A DNA stretch of 64,000 nucleotides, taken from assembly GCF_016086655.4 (NCBI RefSeq), contig NC_052134.2, forward strand, positions 36,207,971 to 36,271,970, given 5' to 3'. Made by a program: the position numbers and the translations under genes. The notes below the pieces were generated by a model that was not told the DNA's origin, searched no databases, and saw only the letters and a program-made list of their open reading frames with translations. Positions 60,346-64,000 of this stretch are shown in pieces. Origin of the DNA: Lepeophtheirus salmonis (Eukaryota > Arthropoda > Copepoda > Siphonostomatoida > Caligidae). Positions within the stretch are counted from its first letter, which is position 1, and the number at the start of each line of letters is the position of its first letter.

Positions 60346-60757
60346 AGTTATAAATTCTAAGCATTTCTTTGTGCTCGATTTTTTTTTGTACTTGATAACC
60401 TGAATAATGTTTTATTTTTATTTTCTATTATCATTATTCTTTAATTTCTTAGGAGATACCATCTAAATATAAATTAATCAGAAGTGCCTGTACTTATAAA
60501 AACAGAAAGTAAAACTAAGGATCTGTTGATGAGTGTCAGTTTCTCATTGACTCAGAGCAGAATTGAAAATCTACAATGGAGTAATTCTTGCCTTTGTTCT
60601 TGCTAGATACGGATTGGCATGTGTGTTTATTTCCTTCCTCTCATATGTGTTTATCTAATGTTACGTTTAGTAAAGTTACTCTCCTTCCAAACATTCTTCA
60701 AATTGTAAGGGTCATCATGTCCATTTACTTTTTCTTCCAGTGCTTACAATTTACAAA
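60346..60757 (+). repeat. ~430-bp dispersed repeat, copy C
   Basis: Landmarks matching copy A in order are AGTTATAAATTCTAAG, GATAACCTGAATAATG, TAGGAGATACCATCTAAATA, CAGAGCAGAATTGAAAATC, TTGCTAGATACGGATTGG, TTTCCTTCCTCTCATATG, TCCTTCCAAACATTCTTCAA and GCTTACAATTTACAAATA. By eye it is well diverged from copy A, so the family is old. The 62-codon frame at 60588-60776 is incidental. Confidence 0.6.
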
Positions 60758-62280
60758 TATAGCCATGATAGATTGATCACTGAATCATATGTAGAATAAC
60801 TTCATTAGTATAAATTATTCTATGGAAATACTTTTGAGTCCGATTTGGTATTTCATATTTTAGTATGCATATATTCTATGTTTCAATTTGTGTTTCTTGT
60901 TCTTTTTAAATTGTAGATTTACATTTATATATTAATTGTGATTTGTTTCGGGAGAGTAAAAATCATTATTTTCTGTGTGTTCAGCTTCTAGTTGTAAACT
61001 TATGAATAAATAAAACTGGAATAGTTTTATATTATATGAATGAAATCATAACCCATACTGATTTAGTTCATACAAACTGTTTGAACACACCACGTATTTA
61101 GATTTTATGTGAAGGATCTATGGACCAAATATTTGCTTGATGGTTGTAATTCCTTAGTTTCCTGTTCAAGGTTCAATCTGTTTCATTGCATTCACTAAGT
61201 ATTCAAACGAATGAATTATGTGGTCAAAGATCACTGATGATAATTGAAATATCATAAGTATTTCCAAATAACATTTATTTTCATGCATGGAGTAACAACA
61301 TTACATAATATCATTAAACAAATACATATATATATATATGTAACAATTTAAGGTGGAGTGGGGCTATTCTGGTATATCTTTTTTGAGAATAAGTCACTGA
61401 AATATAAATTGTATTCCATTCTTAAAATTTTAACAAAACAATACATATCTTGGATACTCAATTCAATAGTGATCCCTATTCCAAGTATATTGTATAAAAC
61501 AGTTTAGAAATAATTTTTTATATCCCAGATTAGTTCAACTTTTTCAATTCTTATTAATAAAAAAATAAAAAAGATAGTGGAAGACCAATAAATTGAATTC
61601 TAAATATGACAGGTAGGAGAAGGTACAAAACAAAATCAATAAAATACTTGTATATACATAGGCATGAATCATAATCTAACTATTAAATATTATTGAAATT
61701 ATAGTTGATATAATAATTATATTTTATATTAATTCATAAGAAGTTTTACCAACAGGATCACGAATTTTATTATATCTACCATGATGCACTTCTTGGATCT
61801 ATTATAGAATATGACATCATACACTTAAACAATTACTCAAGAATGTATCTATTTTACAATAATAAGCTATAAAAAGTGTAACTAATACATATTACATCGC
61901 ACCTACCAAACCTCTCTGATAAAAACTGAGACTTTTTTCTTTTAGTAACATTTTAAAATATAAATCTACGATTTTTACAAATAGTGTATATTATAACTTC
62001 CATGGAAATGATATAAAGATTTATTTGTTTGAAAATATTCTTACAAGATTAAATGCTGTTTAGGTAGATTAAATTGAATAAATTAGTGGTACCCTGCCAA
62101 TGAGGAACCACTTTGATAGTCAAAGTTGAAAGTTCTAAGCATTTGCGTTATATAAAAGTAAAAGAAACCGAAAAATGATATGGAAAATCAAATAATCCGA
62201 ATTATATTTTGTAGAAAACAGTTTATTATCCATTATTCAAATGGTACATAACGTTTCATTAGATTAGTAACAAACAGCTA
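60758..62280. other. AT-rich DNA, nothing recognised
   Basis: It contains (AT)n at about 61325-61339. No gene or bounded repeat was seen. Confidence 0.35.
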
Positions 62281-62425
62281 ACATACTCCGTCTCTAGCAA
62301 GGACATAGACAAGAATATCTCCGATATCGATCTTACATTTACTCCGAGTCCGACAAGAACTTATATCTATGTTACAACTCCTCAACAAATCCCCACTGTT
62401 ACATTGCGTGATTCATGAGCACCTT
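62281..62425 (-). repeat. Fragment of the ~430-bp dispersed repeat
   Basis: TACTCCGTCTCTAGCAAGG, GATCTTACATTTACTCCGAG, CGACAAGAACTTATATCTAT and CCTCAACAAATCCCCACTG are the inverse of the middle of copy A. Orientation matches the 7.1 and 45.5 kb copies. Confidence 0.5.
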
Positions 62426-63686
62426 CAACCAGAGTTACTATAGATGTTCCTTTCTCAAGAATTAAAAAATAATGATTACATCTTTTTGGAAATAAATAAA
62501 AATTCACAGATTGACAACACTTGAAAATACTTAGAATTTAAAATTCAGTTGATAGTAAATACAATTTTCTGGAAGAAACTTTAACGAGTAAAAACATCAA
62601 TTATTTTTTTTAAAGGCCACATTCCATAATCTACTATAAGAGATAATTATTCAAGAACTTTGGAATGTTATACTAAAAAAGAGATAGAAATTGGTGATAT
62701 CAATATTTACAAAAATAGAATAACAAGTAAATAACACATGCATTCACTTTAATCAAGATTTTAAATACACTTTGACCGATAATATATATCTACTTTTGCT
62801 TTGGTTTGAACTAACTAATTATTTTGTACTGTTCTATATTTTAATTATCTACTGTAGATTTGATCTTGCTATTTACAGATGTAGGTATTAATATATTTTT
62901 TTTAACACCTCATATTAGTTAACATGTTATCAAAGATAAACGTATGTTTTGTACTGGAAGATCTACTATAAAGTAGATGTAGAATTATTGCCCCAGGGCA
63001 TAAATAAATAAATACCATACCTTATTCTTAAAATCCAAATTTTTTAATAACTAAAATAAAATATATATATTATTTACAATCTATTTATTCTAATTTTTCG
63101 TTAACATTGTCTGAATAACAATTAACAGGTGTGCTTACACCTAGATATTTTGTATAAATATATTAACCACCTGAAATAATTCCATCGATATCAAGAAAAT
63201 AATTTTAACTACTTTACATAACTCTAATTTAATATGATTAACATGATATTATGTATTTACTGAAGTTTAATACCTATTGAATTAATTTGAAATTTATAAA
63301 AGTATTAACTTTTCAAACAGTATTTTTCTTCATTGAGAATATAAATCTCATTACAAGGTCCAGTCATGATAAGATTGTTTCTTCTTAGGAGGGTTATTTA
63401 CTTGTGGCAAAACTTTTATATATTTTAAAAATTTTGATGGAATGTAAAAAAAATCATTTAGTTTTTATAGTAACTTTTTTAATATAAAAAGCATAAATTT
63501 AAGAAATTTATTTATAACACAACAATGAATTATTTTTGTGTAACTTCATTTTTTGACAGCAACTGCTGTATTTTACACAAAATATTTTAAATTTTACAAA
63601 TGAACTTTATTACTCCTACCTGGTATGCCACTTAACTTCTAACAATTTAATGAATTCAGTCATCCCCCACAAAGAAAAAATAATAC
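62426..63686. other. AT-rich DNA, nothing recognised
   Basis: No coding frame, RNA gene or repeat boundary stands out. Confidence 0.35.
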
Positions 63687-63820
63687 ATAACACATGGGCT
63701 GAAAAGGTCCGTGCTTAAAAAAAGAAAACACGTTTTTTTTTGTTAAAAGTTGTTATTTAAAAAAAAATTTAATATTGCTATCTAATTCTAAAGCCTAAGA
63801 CTTTTAAGCCCATATGTTAT
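63687..63820. repeat. MITE-like repeat, ATAACAYATGGGCT family (short copy)
   Basis: The left end ATAACACATGGGCTGAAAAG is mirrored by the right end, whose inverse is ATAACATATGGGCTTAAAAG. That is a near-perfect 20-bp terminal inverted repeat around 90 bp of AT-rich DNA. The same ends bound the longer copy at 36827-37190. TA could be the target, as for Tc1/mariner MITEs. Confidence 0.6.
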
Positions 63821-64000
63821 ATTCATTTTTAAAATATCTTACAAAAATTAAATTAAATAAAGAACCAAAACTATGTATGAGTAATTAATTAATTAAAATA
63901 TCAAAAGGAATGAAATAAATATCTTTGGGCAAATAGTTTTTGTTTCTTCTTGTAAAATAAATTAGAATTAACCTATCTACGACTACATTTATATAACTAG

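Noticed and set aside
1..64000. tRNA, rRNA or CRISPR features
   Set aside because: No GGTTCGAATCC-type T-arm with a matching acceptor stem, no rRNA-like conserved block and no regularly spaced direct repeats were seen; the tRNA-Ser-like sequence at 51824-51841 is a primer-binding site.

Overview
The window reads as non-coding, transposon-rich nuclear DNA of an invertebrate. It is roughly 70% A+T by eye, full of poly(A)/poly(T) runs and AT microsatellites, and has no prokaryote-style gene packing. The mix of degenerate mariner and Tc1 copies, hAT-type MITEs and short GGACT/AGTCC-rich repeats suggests an arthropod, and from memory of such families most resembles a sea louse (caligid copepod such as Lepeophtheirus). 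That assignment is inference; no search was run. I find no complete cellular gene, no tRNA or rRNA and no CRISPR array. Most open frames here are chance frames in AT-rich DNA or antisense shadows of decayed transposase genes.

Layout. 0-10 kb: a hAT-type end (254), a GGACT-rich inverted-repeat unit (1.85-2.54 kb), a CAGGGGCG element (3.38-3.81 kb) and an internally deleted mariner (5.6-6.3 kb). 10-20 kb: a possible BEL/Pao integrase relic (10.2 kb), a minus-strand mariner transposase relic (11.9-12.5 kb), a second CAGGGGCG element (13.4 kb) and a mariner C-terminus beside a terminal repeat (15.9 kb). 24-31 kb: two small hAT MITEs with target-site duplications (24.9 and 25.7 kb), repeat composites, and a candidate terminal exon (30.2 kb). 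33-42 kb: a mariner core fragment (33.3 kb), a second copy of the deleted mariner (33.8-34.4 kb), a candidate 61-nt exon (34.9 kb) and another mariner fragment (41.0 kb). 46-53 kb: a third CAGGGGCG-family array, a Tc1-like relic with one terminal repeat (48.3-49.3 kb), a very compact LTR retrotransposon (50.87-52.10 kb) and a mariner DNA-binding-domain relic (52.8 kb). 57-62.5 kb: several copies of an unclassified repeat of about 430 bp.

The best candidate for something undescribed is the 1.23-kb minus-strand LTR element at 50866-52097. It has two ~255-bp LTRs, a perfect 5-bp target duplication, a tRNA-Ser(GCU)-type primer-binding site and a polypurine tract. It carries no recognisable gag or pol, yet its whole internal region is one open frame containing an in-frame 60-bp tandem repeat. 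The two LTRs differ strongly only over about 60 bp at one end. Together these suggest a non-autonomous element mobilised in trans by a Ty3/gypsy-like relative.
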